Below are positions 6,424-13,657 of a DNA stretch of 16,655 nucleotides, in pieces. Within the stretch, counting starts at the first letter, position 1. Each line of letters starts with the position of its first letter. The DNA comes from JBGOUV01 sp041477815. GTDB taxonomy: Bacteria; Acidobacteriota; Terriglobia; Bryobacterales; JACQDG01. Made by a program: the position numbers and the translations under genes. Under the pieces are notes generated by a model that saw only the letters and a program-made list of their open reading frames with translations, did no database searches and had not been told where the DNA came from. Where the stretch lies: contig JBGOUV010000115.1 in NCBI GenBank assembly GCA_041477815.1, forward strand, positions 1 to 16,655, given 5' to 3'.

Positions 6424-8719
6424 CCGCCCTAACTTCTGCGGCTCCGGCTCGATGGTTGAAGCGCCGGTTTTCTCGAGCGTCCGGCCAATGCGGCAGTCGA
6501 AGGTGTACTCGCTCCAGATCTCCCAATCGAGGCGCAATTCGAGACGCCTCATCAGGTCCGAGCCGGCCGGCAGGACACTCTTCGCGCGCAGGTACTCGTA
6601 ATCATCGAGCCAGCCCATGTCCGGCGGGAGGAAGGTGGCGACGAACTCCGGCTCCGGAAGCTCCCGCTTCCAGTGATCGAGAAACAGCCCGGTCAACCCG
6701 TCGAACGGCGCCTGCCCACCCTGGGCCTGCACCACCCTTTTGGATCGCCGCCCGCAGATTGAACGTGTAGGTCCGGGCGGAGAAGAAGCCCGAGCGGTGG
6801 GAAGCGTCCTGCACCGAGTCGGAGAATGCCAGCAGCTTTTTGTCTTCGTTGAAGGGCGAGGTGAAGAGCTGTGCGACGATCACGCTCATCAGGCTGGCCG
6901 CGCGCGACCCGAGGATCGTCAGCGAGTTGTGGCCGGTGCAGCTCGGGCAATCGTGGAGACCCTCGCGCCGCTCGTGACCGTTCGCCAGCTTGACCGTCCT
7001 GCTGGTCTCCGGCGCCCAGAACGGGATGAGCTCCTCGAGGTTCGCCCCACAGTGGCCGCACTCCCCCGGCTCGGTCATGGTCTGCTTGCTCAAGCAGCGG
7101 CTGCAAAGCCACGTCGGGAACACGGCTTGCCGGTCCCGGCTTCGCATCGTCTCTGGAAACAGAAACACGACATGAGACGAGTACGAGAAGAAGCTGTTAT
7201 AGAAGGTGGGAAGGTCCGGGTTCAGGCGGGTATCGGCATCCCGCATCGTGCCGCCCCAGCCGGTGAGGCCGCACTCGGGGCAATGGATCACCGGGAGGCT
7301 GTGCTTCAACTGCTCGGGCTTCAGGTCATCGGCCAATGCCAGCGCGGGCTCTCGCGCTACCGGAGCCACCATCCGCCGCAGTTCGCGGAGCCAGAGCTGG
7401 TAGCGCACCTGGACCAGCGGGATCCACCGGTCGCCCGACCGCGTCCACGCCTCGGAGACGAGCGTAAGGAAGCTCGCCAGCAGGTTCCGCAGGTAGCGCT
7501 CCTCCGACCCGCCGAACCCCGGCAACTGTTTGCGGATCGCGCCTTCCAGCTCGTCCACCGCCACCGCGCGGTTGCCGAGCAGCGTCAGCAGGTTCCGGAA
7601 GAAGCCATGGCTCTTGAGATGCTCGCCGAGCCGGCCCCGCCACTCCGGAGCGACGAAGTCGGCGATCTCGGCGCCCAGCCACAGCTTGTGCTGCGCCCGG
7701 ACATAGGCCTCGGCGCTCTCGGAGCCCAGCGGGTTGAGGTACTCGCTGTCCTCGGGCCCGGGCGGCTGGGACCGCGTCACCAGGCAGCCGCGCAGGAACT
7801 CATCCGTCGTGAGCAGCGACTCCCCGACAATGCTGTCTTCGGCAAAGGGCTCCCCGAAGACCTGCCGGGCGAAGTCCAGCAGATCTTGCGGGGTGGCCTG
7901 GTTTTCGCCCTGTCCCAGCGTGGCCGAAGTGCCGGCGCAGCACAGGCGGCCGGGCGGCGTCTTGAGCCGCTCCTTGACGCGGCGGATCAGGCAGGCCAGA
8001 TCCGCCCCTTGCGCCCCATCGAAAGTGTGGAGCTCGTCAACCACGAGGTACCGCAGCGTTTCCGGGTCATTGTTGCGCCACAGCCGGAAGTCGCGCGGGC
8101 GAACCAGCAGGTAGTCGAGCATCTTGTAATTGGTGAGCAATATATCAGGCGGCGACTGGCGCAAGACATCGCGGTCGGTGATGACGTCTTCCTCGGTCAT
8201 CGTCTTCACCGGCTGCTGGGGGATCTCGCCGAGATACAGCCCGGCCGTGACCTGCCCTTGCAGGTCGGGATGGCGCCAGATCATGCCGGCCAGCCGCTTG
8301 GCCTGGTCGGTGGCCAGCGCGTTCATCGGATAGATCAGGATGGCCTTGATGCCCTTGCGGCCGCGGTTCCCCCGGCAGTAATCGAGGATGGGGAAGAGAA
8401 AGCACTCCGTTTTGCCGGAGCCGGTGCCGGTGGCGATGAGGGTCGATTGGCCGGCGCGCCAGTCGAGCCGCTCGAAGGCCTGCTCCTGGTGGCGATAGGG
8501 GCGGAAGTCTTCCGGCAGGATCTCCGGGAAGAAGCGCCGCTCTTTCGCGGGCCGGCACAAAGGGCAGCTTGATGGAAAGGAACGGACCGCGGAACAGCGC
8601 CCCGGGAGCCGCCAGCAGCCGCTCGAGCGCCTGGGAGAAAAATGGATTGGTGATGGGGAACGTGGTGCGGAGGAAGTCCTCGACCCCGCGCTGCACCTGC
8701 CCGCTGACGACCGAGGGAA

Positions 8720-9289
8720 TCATTCCGCAAGCGCCTCGAGTCCTTGTTCCTCGCAGAAGTACCGCACCAGGCCAGGAACATTCCTGCTGAGCCGGTCCAG
8801 CAAGTCTTCGAGCGACATACCGACGGCCGCGGCCTGTTCGTGCAACTTGTGCACAAACAGGCCGGGCTCCAGATCGCACAGGCCCCGCAGAAACCTGGAA
8901 GGGCCCTGGACTTCGACCTGCCACGGCTCCAGCGACGCGGCGGCGAAGTGACGCCGGTTGTAGGTGACGATCAGCTCGGCGGCCGAGCGAACCGCAGCCG
9001 CCAAAACGTGCCGGTCTTTCGGGTGGTTGGTCATGAGATCCGCCAACGGCTCATACCCTTCCACCCACGCTTCGGGGAAATGCTTGCGGAGTTCTTCCTC
9101 GCGGCGGCCGGCCTTGTCGGAAGGCATAGCCCACTTCTCGACCAGGTTCCGCGTGACTTCCTCCATGATGTGACGAGACCACTTCGGCAGGTACAGCCTC
9201 GGATGCTCCGCCATGCCCAGCAGCGTGTCCGCCAGCGGCATCGGGATCAGCAAACAGGAGTCGAGCACGACGCGAAAGTCGGCTCTCAT
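8720..9289 (-). CDS. PIN-domain toxin (VapC-like ribonuclease)
   Basis: The 189-residue protein has the acidic PIN residues: Asp10 (VVLDSCLLIP), Glu44 (IMEEVTRNLV), Asp92 (HPKDRHVLAAAV) and the family Asn111 (LIVTYNRRHF). The first ~135 residues form the PIN core; the last ~50 are a C-terminal extension (DLEPGLFVHKLHEQAA) typical of the PIN subfamily that pairs with excisionase-like antitoxins. PIN toxins cut RNA with Mg2+. The gene overlaps the antitoxin stop (ATGA at 9286-9289) and its own stop overlaps the helicase start (ATGA at 8720-8723), so it was translated as the middle member of one operon. It is the only complete reading frame left in the minus-strand defence cluster. Confidence 0.9.
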   Translation of the reverse strand: MRADFRVVLDSCLLIPMPLADTLLGMAEHPRLYLPKWSRHIMEEVTRNLVEKWAMPSDKAGRREEELRKHFPEAWVEGYEPLADLMTNHPKDRHVLAAAVRSAAELIVTYNRRHFAAASLEPWQVEVQGPSRFLRGLCDLEPGLFVHKLHEQAAAVGMSLEDLLDRLSRNVPGLVRYFCEEQGLEALAE

Positions 9290-9522
9290 TCTTCTTCGCC
9301 GCCCTCGGGAATCCCGGTTCGGTCATACAATCCGGCCTCGAATGCCTCCCTGGCCAGCAGGTTCAGCGCCGCCTTCCGTGCGGCGTCCCGCCGCTTCTGG
9401 TAGGCGATCACATCCTTCAGGTAGATGCGACGGTGCGAGCCGACCTTGTGGTATGGAAATTCTCCCGACTCCAGCAGCTTGATGAGATGGGGCCGCGAGA
9501 CTCCCACCAGGAGGAAGCCCAT
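9286..9522 (-). CDS. Excisionase-like (MerR-type HTH) antitoxin, N-terminally clipped
   Basis: The 78 residues contain the recognition half of an excisionase-family winged helix: VSRPHLIKLLESGEFPYHKV, then GSHRRIYLKDVIAYQKRRDA. The C-terminal region (LLAREAFEAGLYDRTG) should contact the toxin. Antitoxins of this type normally begin with a helix such as TTQEAADLL before VSRP; here only MGFLLVG is present, and the ATG at 9522 lies at the point where the decayed methyltransferase frame ends. The first helix has therefore been lost or replaced by a deletion junction. DNA binding and autorepression are probably impaired, while toxin neutralisation by the C-terminus may survive. Its stop overlaps the PIN start. 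Confidence 0.78.
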   Translation of the reverse strand: MGFLLVGVSRPHLIKLLESGEFPYHKVGSHRRIYLKDVIAYQKRRDAARKAALNLLAREAFEAGLYDRTGIPEGGEEE

Positions 9523-9994
9523 ACGCTTTGTCGCCGTCGAGAAAGACGATGCGCCCGTTGCGGTCGTAGAAGGTGTTGCGCTCGTACTGGCGGAAGACCG
9601 GGAACTGGATGCGATAGATGGTGAGGAGCTCGTCGAGAGTAAGGCTCAGGGCCTGGGCGACGAGCACATCGATTTCGAGCAGCGCTTGGCGGCGCTCGAA
9701 GTCCGTACGGAGCGGCGTGTGCCAGGTCCAGTCGGGGGAGAGGTTAGCGAACCTGCACGGGTCAAGCCGTGGATCGTCCTTAGCCCAGCGGAGCATTCGG
9801 AACTCCGGTTCCCAGCACTCACGCCAGAGACCGGCGTAGCTGTGGGTGAGGCAGTTGAGCAAAAGCAACCGCGTGCTAAGCGCCGGGGTCAACCGCTGAT
9901 CCAGCAACGGGAACATACTGGCCCAATCATTCTTGAGGTAGTGGTCGCTATAGAACTGGTTTTCGTTGCCGATTCCGGTCAGGTCGAGCGGCAT
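9520..9994 (-). pseudogene. DNA methyltransferase (Eco57I-like, defence-operon type) with large internal deletion
   Basis: The frame opens at ATG 9994, 5 nt after the SNF2 stop, with MPLDLTGIGNENQFYSDHYL, which looks like the authentic start of a large adenine methyltransferase. After about residue 20 it jumps to what looks like the C-terminal region of the same protein: RLLLLNCLTHSYAGLW, RTDFERRQALLEIDVLVA, DELLTIYRIQFPVFRQYE and NTFYDRNGRIVF. The whole catalytic middle is absent: no SAM-binding F-x-G-x-G and no N-P-P-Y/F. Family similarity ends at GRIVF (~9542); the frame then runs out of phase through the antitoxin gene to a stop at 9323. The deletion joint is in frame, near 9916-9934. The protein cannot methylate DNA. 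Assignment rests on recalled conservation of both ends. Confidence 0.75.
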
Positions 9995-9999
9995 GGCGG

Positions 10000-10339
10000 T
10001 TATCCGACGAAGACGGCAGCGACACGGAGGAAGGGCTGGTTCTCCGTGGTGAGGGTCTCCTCAGCCCAGTTCTGATAGCTGCGGAAGACCTCCTCGATAC
10101 GCCGCCGCCGCTGCTCCTTGCGGCTGCGCAGGGCGCCGATGAGATGGTCGCCCTCCGGCATGTCGAGATCGAGCACCATTTGCTGGCGCTCGCGAAGGTG
10201 GGCCAACCGGCGGATCTCTTTGTCCAGACGGTCACGGAGGTTCTGGTCGAAATCGCGGCGGCGCTGGGACATGTACTGGCCGGCGGCGGCAACCGCGTCG
10301 GGGAGGAGGCTTGCCAGCGCCGGGGGCGGGTCGAAGGTC
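10000..10339 (-). pseudogene. SNF2-type helicase, C-terminal remnant
   Basis: About 110 residues remain, from PPALASLLPDAVAAAGQY to the natural-looking end TENQPFLRVAAVFVG and stop TAA 10000-10002. The long charged helical stretch (RRRDFDQNLRDRLDKEIRRL, then RSRKEQRRRRIEEVF and SYQNWAEETL) matches the C-terminal tail of SNF2-family helicases found in DISARM-like loci (DrmD type), where it precedes a modification methyltransferase just as here. All ATPase motifs are missing: upstream sequence switches to an IS1380 transposase at ~10340. No start codon or ribosome site belongs to this fragment. Recognition of the family is from the tail and the context only. Confidence 0.68.
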
Positions 10340-10564
10340 CCGGGCAAAAATCGTCTGCACCTGCGGCGGCAGGGCCGCGAACACGCTCTCCAGATGCCGG
10401 GCGATCTGCGCGCCCGTAGGGTGATCCCCCTGGCGCAGTTCACCGCTGACGTATTCCCGCGTCTCGGCCAGAAACGTCAGGATCGGCTGGTAGCTCCTCT
10501 TCCCCTTGTTCTTGGGGTTGTAGCTCTTGCGCCCTCCCATCTGGTTGCCGAACAGTGTGTGCAC
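10340..10564 (-). mobile_element. IS1380-family transposase internal fragment
   Basis: About 75 codons match the central DDE region of IS1380 transposases: HTLFGNQMGGRKSYNPKNKG, RSYQPILTFLAETREYV, ELRQGDHPTGAQIARHL and LPPQVQTIFAR. The family normally continues with ADSGFY after IFAR, but here it breaks to unrelated sequence at ~10340. On the other side, the family's DST before VHTLFG is missing. Neither terminal inverted repeat is present, so this is a scrap carried in by recombination rather than a clean insertion. It abuts the SNF2 remnant on one side and a truncated PIN gene on the other. Confidence 0.8.
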
Positions 10565-11001
10565 CTGTCGCTACCGCCTACTGGATCGCCATTCTCAACC
10601 CGGATGACCGGTTGGCCGAATCCGCCAGCGCCGCACACCACAAGCTCGGGGAAACTGGACTGGTTACGACCGAAGAGATCCTCACAGAGTTCCTGAACGC
10701 GTTCTGCAGCAAGGGCTCCGGGTTCCGCCATCGTGCCTGTGATATGGTGCTTAAGACTCTCTCGTCTCCGAAGATCCAGTTGATTGAGCAATCCCACGAC
10801 TCGTTCCTTCAGGGCTTGGAGCTTTACATCCGCCGGCGCGACAAGGGATATAGCCTCACAGACTGTATTTCGATGGCTACGATGAGGAGGCTCCAGATCC
10901 GCGAGGCCCTCACCGCGGACCACCACTTCCGCCAGGAAGGATTCACCATCTTGCTCGGAGGCAGCGGAGGGCGAAAGACCGCGCGTAATGCTGTAGAATG
11001 A
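10555..11001 (+). pseudogene. PIN-domain toxin lacking its start and first catalytic Asp
   Basis: The family text begins at TAYWIAILNPDD and runs through VTTEEILTEFLNAF (Glu), LELYIRRRDKGYSLTDCIS (Asp), ATMRRLQIREALTADHHF and GFTILL, a full VapC-like PIN core. Relatives start with FVDTAYWIA; here it reads PVATAYWIA, so the first metal-binding Asp is Ala (GCT where GAT is expected). Upstream bases belong to the IS1380 fragment. A GTG at 10555 could still open the frame, so a protein of up to 148 residues may be made, but it should be catalytically dead or crippled. No antitoxin gene accompanies it. The frame ends 7 nt before pyrF, inside which a promoter-like TAGAAT lies. Confidence 0.78.
10994..10999 (+). 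promoter_or_regulatory. -10-like TAGAAT before pyrF
   Basis: TAGAAT lies 9 nt before the GTG start of pyrF and overlaps the end of the PIN frame. It would give a leader of only a few bases. A weak AGGGA (11001-11005) is also present, so short-leader or ordinary initiation are both possible. Confidence 0.4.
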
Positions 11002-11008
11002 GGGAAGT

Positions 11009-11734
11009 GTGGTAACGCCTCCCCTGCCCGCGGCGCGTGACCGGTTGGTGGTAGCCCTGGATTTTCCCGGGCGTGCGGCGGCGGTCGAGATGGCCGGCCG
11101 GCTGCGCGGCGAAGTGGGGATGTTCAAGATTGGCAAGCAGCTATTCACCGCGGCAGGGCCGGACCTGGTGCGGGAGATCGTGGGGTGGGGCGAGAAGGTC
11201 TTCCTGGATTTGAAATTCCACGACATTCCCAACACGGTAGCGGGAGCGGTGGAGTCGGCGGTGCGGCTGGGGGTGAGCCTGGTGAACGTCCACGCCTCGG
11301 GCGGGGTGGCGATGATGCAGGCGGCGGCGCAGGCGGCCCGGGGGAGCGGCGTCCGGGTGTTGGGGGTGACCGTCCTGACCAGCCTGGGGGCGCGGGATCT
11401 GGCCCGGGTGGGGTTCTCCGAGCCGCTCGAGCGGCTGGTGGTGAAGCTGGCCCAGCTGGCTCAGGAAGCCGGGCTGGATGGCGTCGTGGCCGCTCCCACG
11501 GAGGTGTCCTTGCTGCGGGCGGAGCTGGGGGCGGACTTTGTGATCCTCACACCCGGAATCCGGCTGCCCGGGGCGGAGGCGCAGGACCAGGTAAGGATCG
11601 CCACGCCCCGGCAGGCCGTCGAGGACGGAGCCGACTACATTGTCGTCGGGCGGCCTATTACGCAGGCCGAAGATCCGGCCGCGATGGCCCGGCAAATCGT
11701 GGGGTTGCTGGGCAGCGCCCCACCGCGACTATAA
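11009..11734 (+). CDS. pyrF: Orotidine 5'-phosphate decarboxylase
   Basis: The 241-residue enzyme removes CO2 from OMP to make UMP, the last step of pyrimidine synthesis, in the cytoplasm. The substrate Asp18 (VVALDF) and the catalytic D-x-K-x-x-D tetrad part (FLDLKFHDIPNT; Asp67, Lys69, Asp72) are intact. Phosphate-loop residues near the end (TPGIRLPGA, then DYIVVGRPIT) are also intact. Length is normal for bacterial PyrF. The GTG at 11009 is the only start that keeps the first strand and is preceded by a TAGAAT and AGGGA. It is the first ordinary housekeeping gene after the decayed region and is followed after 52 bp by a glycosyltransferase with its own promoter-like element. Confidence 0.97.
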   Translation: MVTPPLPAARDRLVVALDFPGRAAAVEMAGRLRGEVGMFKIGKQLFTAAGPDLVREIVGWGEKVFLDLKFHDIPNTVAGAVESAVRLGVSLVNVHASGGVAMMQAAAQAARGSGVRVLGVTVLTSLGARDLARVGFSEPLERLVVKLAQLAQEAGLDGVVAAPTEVSLLRAELGADFVILTPGIRLPGAEAQDQVRIATPRQAVEDGADYIVVGRPITQAEDPAAMARQIVGLLGSAPPRL

Positions 11735-11771
11735 CGGTGCGCCGACAGCTCCCGCGCGCGGTTCGTGGATT

Positions 11772-11780
11772 TGCTAGAAT
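11772..11780 (+). promoter_or_regulatory. Extended -10 (TGC TAGAAT) 6 nt before an ATG
   Basis: TGC TAGAAT ends exactly 6 nt before the glycosyltransferase ATG at 11787. Transcription normally starts about 6-8 nt after a -10 box, which would place the first mRNA base at or next to the start codon. No Shine-Dalgarno sequence lies between, so a leaderless mRNA is likely. Confidence 0.55.
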
Positions 11781-11786
11781 TCGCAT

Positions 11787-12758
11787 ATGGAGCCGGTTTC
11801 GGTTTCGATTGTTATCCCCATCCACAACGAGGAGAAGAGTATTCTGCCGCTCTACGACCAGTTGGTGAAGGTCCTGGAGACCCGGCCGCGTCCCTTCGAG
11901 ATCCTGATGGTGGACGACGCCTCGAACGATGGGAGCCTGGAGCTGCTGCGGAGCCTGGTCGAAACCGACGCCCGGTTGAAGGTAATCCGGCTGCGGCGAA
12001 ACTTCGGCCAGACGGCGGCGCTGGCGGCCGGCTTCGAGCTGGCCCAAGGCGAGATCATCGTGGCCATGGACGGCGACCTGCAACACGATCCCGCCGACCT
12101 GCCCGCCTTGCTGGAGGCGATCGAGAAGGGCTGTGACATCGCCAGCGGCTGGCGCAAGGAGCGCGTGGACAACGCCCTCACCCGCAAGATTCCTTCCCGC
12201 ATCGCCAACTGGCTCATGCGCCAGGCCTCCGGCGTGGCGTTGCACGACTTCGGGACCACCTTCAAGGCCTACCGGCGGGAGATCATCAAGGACATCAGGC
12301 TCTACGGCGAGCTGCACCGCTTCATCCCCGCGCTGGCCAGCTGGAGCGGGGCGCAGATCGCCGAGGTGCCTATCAGAAATGTAGAGAGAGCCGACGGCGC
12401 CTCGCATTACGGGCTGGGCCGCACGTTCAAGGTCGTCTTCGACATCCTGACCATTCGGTTCCTGCTGAAGTACTTCACCCGGCCGATGCATTTCTTTGGG
12501 ACGGTGGGCTTCTTGTGCGGCGGGCTGGGTACGGTGTTGCTGGCCGTGCTAGTGATCGACAAACTCCTCCGCGGCCACCACCTGATGGTGGATCACGGGC
12601 CGCTCCTGATTGGCGGCGCCATGCTGGTCCTCACCGGGATCCAACTGGTGTGTACGGGGCTGATCGGAGAGGTCCTGATGCGCACCTACTTCGAGAGCCA
12701 GAATCGTCCCATCTACTCCATTCGCGAGATTATCAGCCAGGAGTTGAAGGTTGGCTGA
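11787..12758 (+). CDS. Family 2 glycosyltransferase, polyprenyl-phosphate type, membrane-anchored
   Basis: The 323-residue protein has a GT2 (GT-A) domain, residues ~1-225: VSIVIPIHNEE at the N-terminus, MVDDASND (Asp43, Asp44), the metal/nucleotide motif DGDLQHDPADLP (Asp95, Asp97) and ASGWRKER. Two membrane segments follow (~235-257 and ~272-295) and a short cytoplasmic tail (PIYSIREIISQEL). This is the layout of DPM1/GtrB/ArnC-like enzymes that move a sugar from a nucleotide sugar to undecaprenyl phosphate on the inner face of the membrane. The donor sugar cannot be told. It overlaps the start of the ferredoxin gene by 8 nt. Confidence 0.93.
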   Translation: MEPVSVSIVIPIHNEEKSILPLYDQLVKVLETRPRPFEILMVDDASNDGSLELLRSLVETDARLKVIRLRRNFGQTAALAAGFELAQGEIIVAMDGDLQHDPADLPALLEAIEKGCDIASGWRKERVDNALTRKIPSRIANWLMRQASGVALHDFGTTFKAYRREIIKDIRLYGELHRFIPALASWSGAQIAEVPIRNVERADGASHYGLGRTFKVVFDILTIRFLLKYFTRPMHFFGTVGFLCGGLGTVLLAVLVIDKLLRGHHLMVDHGPLLIGGAMLVLTGIQLVCTGLIGEVLMRTYFESQNRPIYSIREIISQELKVG

Positions 12759-13110
12759 GTGGGCGGAGATTGCCGCCAACCTGGGGATCGGCCGCCTCCG
12801 GCGTCATATCTTCCTGTGCGCCGACCAGACCAAGCCGCAGTGCGCCCCGCGCGAGGCCGGACTCGCATCGTGGGAGTATCTCAAGAGGCGCCTGGCCGAG
12901 CTGGGTCTGACCGGCGGCCCGGCGGTGATTTATCGGACTAAGGCGAACTGCCTGCGGATCTGCGAGCAGGGTCCGATTGCCGTGGTTTACCCCGATGGCG
13001 TCTGGTACTACAACTGCACACCGGAGGTCTTGGAGCGGATTATCCAGGAGCACCTGATCGGCGGCAGGCCGGTGCAGGAGTACGTCCTGGCGGTAGATTC
13101 TTTTTCCTGA
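12751..13110 (+). CDS. Thioredoxin-like [2Fe-2S] ferredoxin
   Basis: The 119-residue protein carries four cysteines in the thioredoxin-like ferredoxin pattern: Cys23 and Cys31 (HIFLCADQTKPQC), then Cys67 and Cys71 (KANCLRICEQGP), followed by the typical VVYPDGVWYYNC. The family binds one 2Fe-2S cluster and serves as an electron carrier, and related domains occur in hydrogenase and NuoE-type subunits. The start is TTG 12751, inside the end of the glycosyltransferase gene, with AGGAG (12739-12743) 7 nt upstream; no ATG or GTG fits. Translational coupling to the glycosyltransferase is likely, though no functional link is obvious. Redox partner unknown. Confidence 0.88.
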   Translation: MAEWAEIAANLGIGRLRRHIFLCADQTKPQCAPREAGLASWEYLKRRLAELGLTGGPAVIYRTKANCLRICEQGPIAVVYPDGVWYYNCTPEVLERIIQEHLIGGRPVQEYVLAVDSFS

Positions 13111-13141
13111 AGTTGGCGGCGCCCGACCGATAAGAACGGGC

Positions 13142-13657
13142 ATGGACGCGAACCGTGGCCTGATCCCACACCCCGAGAGGGGTATCTGCCACATAGTGGC
13201 GGGTTCGAACAGCCCGGTCGAGAGGCCCGTCGCAATCCTCAACCATTCCTGCCGCCCCGACGCGCCCACTCCGGCTTTCTCGACCATGCTGGCGCTGCTG
13301 GAGACCTTACGGAATCTCATCGTCTCCGGGCACGAACCCGCCTCCTATCTCATTGCCCCGCGCGAAGGCGGGAGCCTGTGGATGAGCAGTGGCCAGTGGC
13401 CCAGGGCCGGTGACCAGTGGGTGTTTCGGGTGGGGAGTCGCGCCGTGTCCGACGGGCGTTGGCTCGAAGTCGCCGACGAAACCGGACGAACCGGCTACCG
13501 GCTGGAGCAGTTCTGCCGGACGCTGCCGGGCGGCGGGTTGGAAGCGCTGCCGCACGTCTGGAGCGCCACCGAGCGGCCCAGGCCGGCCTGGACGCCGGGT
13601 GACGGCTTGTCCTACCGCCGCGCCTTCTCCACCGCCTGTCCGGCCCTTACCCGGTAG
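13142..13657 (+). CDS. Hypothetical protein
   Basis: The frame of 171 residues is high in third-position G/C throughout and has a soluble, globular look in its middle part (MLALLETLRNLIVSGHEPAS, YLIAPREGGSLWMSSGQWP, WVFRVGSRAV, WLEVADETGRTGYRLEQFC). I do not recognise a family. The start is uncertain: ATG 13142 has a 5-bp hairpin just in front (GCCCG 13121-13125, CGGGC 13137-13141), whereas ATG 13286 would give a 123-residue protein that begins at the best-looking segment and leaves a structured leader. The last 46 bp overlap, convergently, the end of the nitrilase-like gene on the other strand. No signal peptide or membrane segment is seen. Confidence 0.55.
   Translation: MDANRGLIPHPERGICHIVAGSNSPVERPVAILNHSCRPDAPTPAFSTMLALLETLRNLIVSGHEPASYLIAPREGGSLWMSSGQWPRAGDQWVFRVGSRAVSDGRWLEVADETGRTGYRLEQFCRTLPGGGLEALPHVWSATERPRPAWTPGDGLSYRRAFSTACPALTR

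Larger units (their letters stand above)
6364..8723 (-). pseudogene. Large DEAH-type helicase of a defence operon (DUF1998 class), two frameshifts and C-terminal truncation
   Basis: Three frames on the minus strand join into one protein. It starts at ATG 8723 (MIPSVVSGQVQRGVEDFLRT), which overlaps the PIN gene stop as ATGA. At ~8546-8560 one extra base (likely in GGCCCGCG) moves the reading to FFPEILPEDFRPYRHQEQAF. The helicase core follows: Walker A ATGTGSGKT (8411-8437), IYPMNALATDQAK, TNYKMLDYLLVRP, Walker B DELH (8027-8038) and TSATLG. Then come zinc-ribbon Cys pairs (CPECG, CSRC/CGHCG, CPSC). At 6735-6741 an extra G in AAAAGGG shifts to the last part, VQAQGGQAPFDGLTG to RIGRTLEKTGAST. 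Family similarity fades near 6425; the stop is at 6364-6366. Relatives of this Druantia DruE/DISARM-associated helicase type are far longer and carry the second RecA domain and DUF1998, all missing here. Family placement is by motif recall. Confidence 0.88.

Noticed and set aside
6735..6741. Programmed frameshifting at AAAAGGG in the helicase
   Set aside because: The needed shift is +1 and no stop or rare-codon stimulator is present; a second shift and a missing C-terminus point to decay.
6740..8572. A 610-codon open frame on the plus strand opposite the helicase
   Set aside because: It mirrors the GC-rich codons of the minus-strand helicase and has no motif of its own; the minus strand shows clear Walker A, DELH and zinc-ribbon motifs.
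13121..13141. Rho-independent terminator after the ferredoxin gene
   Set aside because: The stem is only 5 bp and is followed by an ATG rather than a T-run.
13190..13220. tRNA-like T-loop (GGGTTCGAAC)
   Set aside because: The T-stem does not close around a 7-nt loop and no acceptor or anticodon arm can be drawn.
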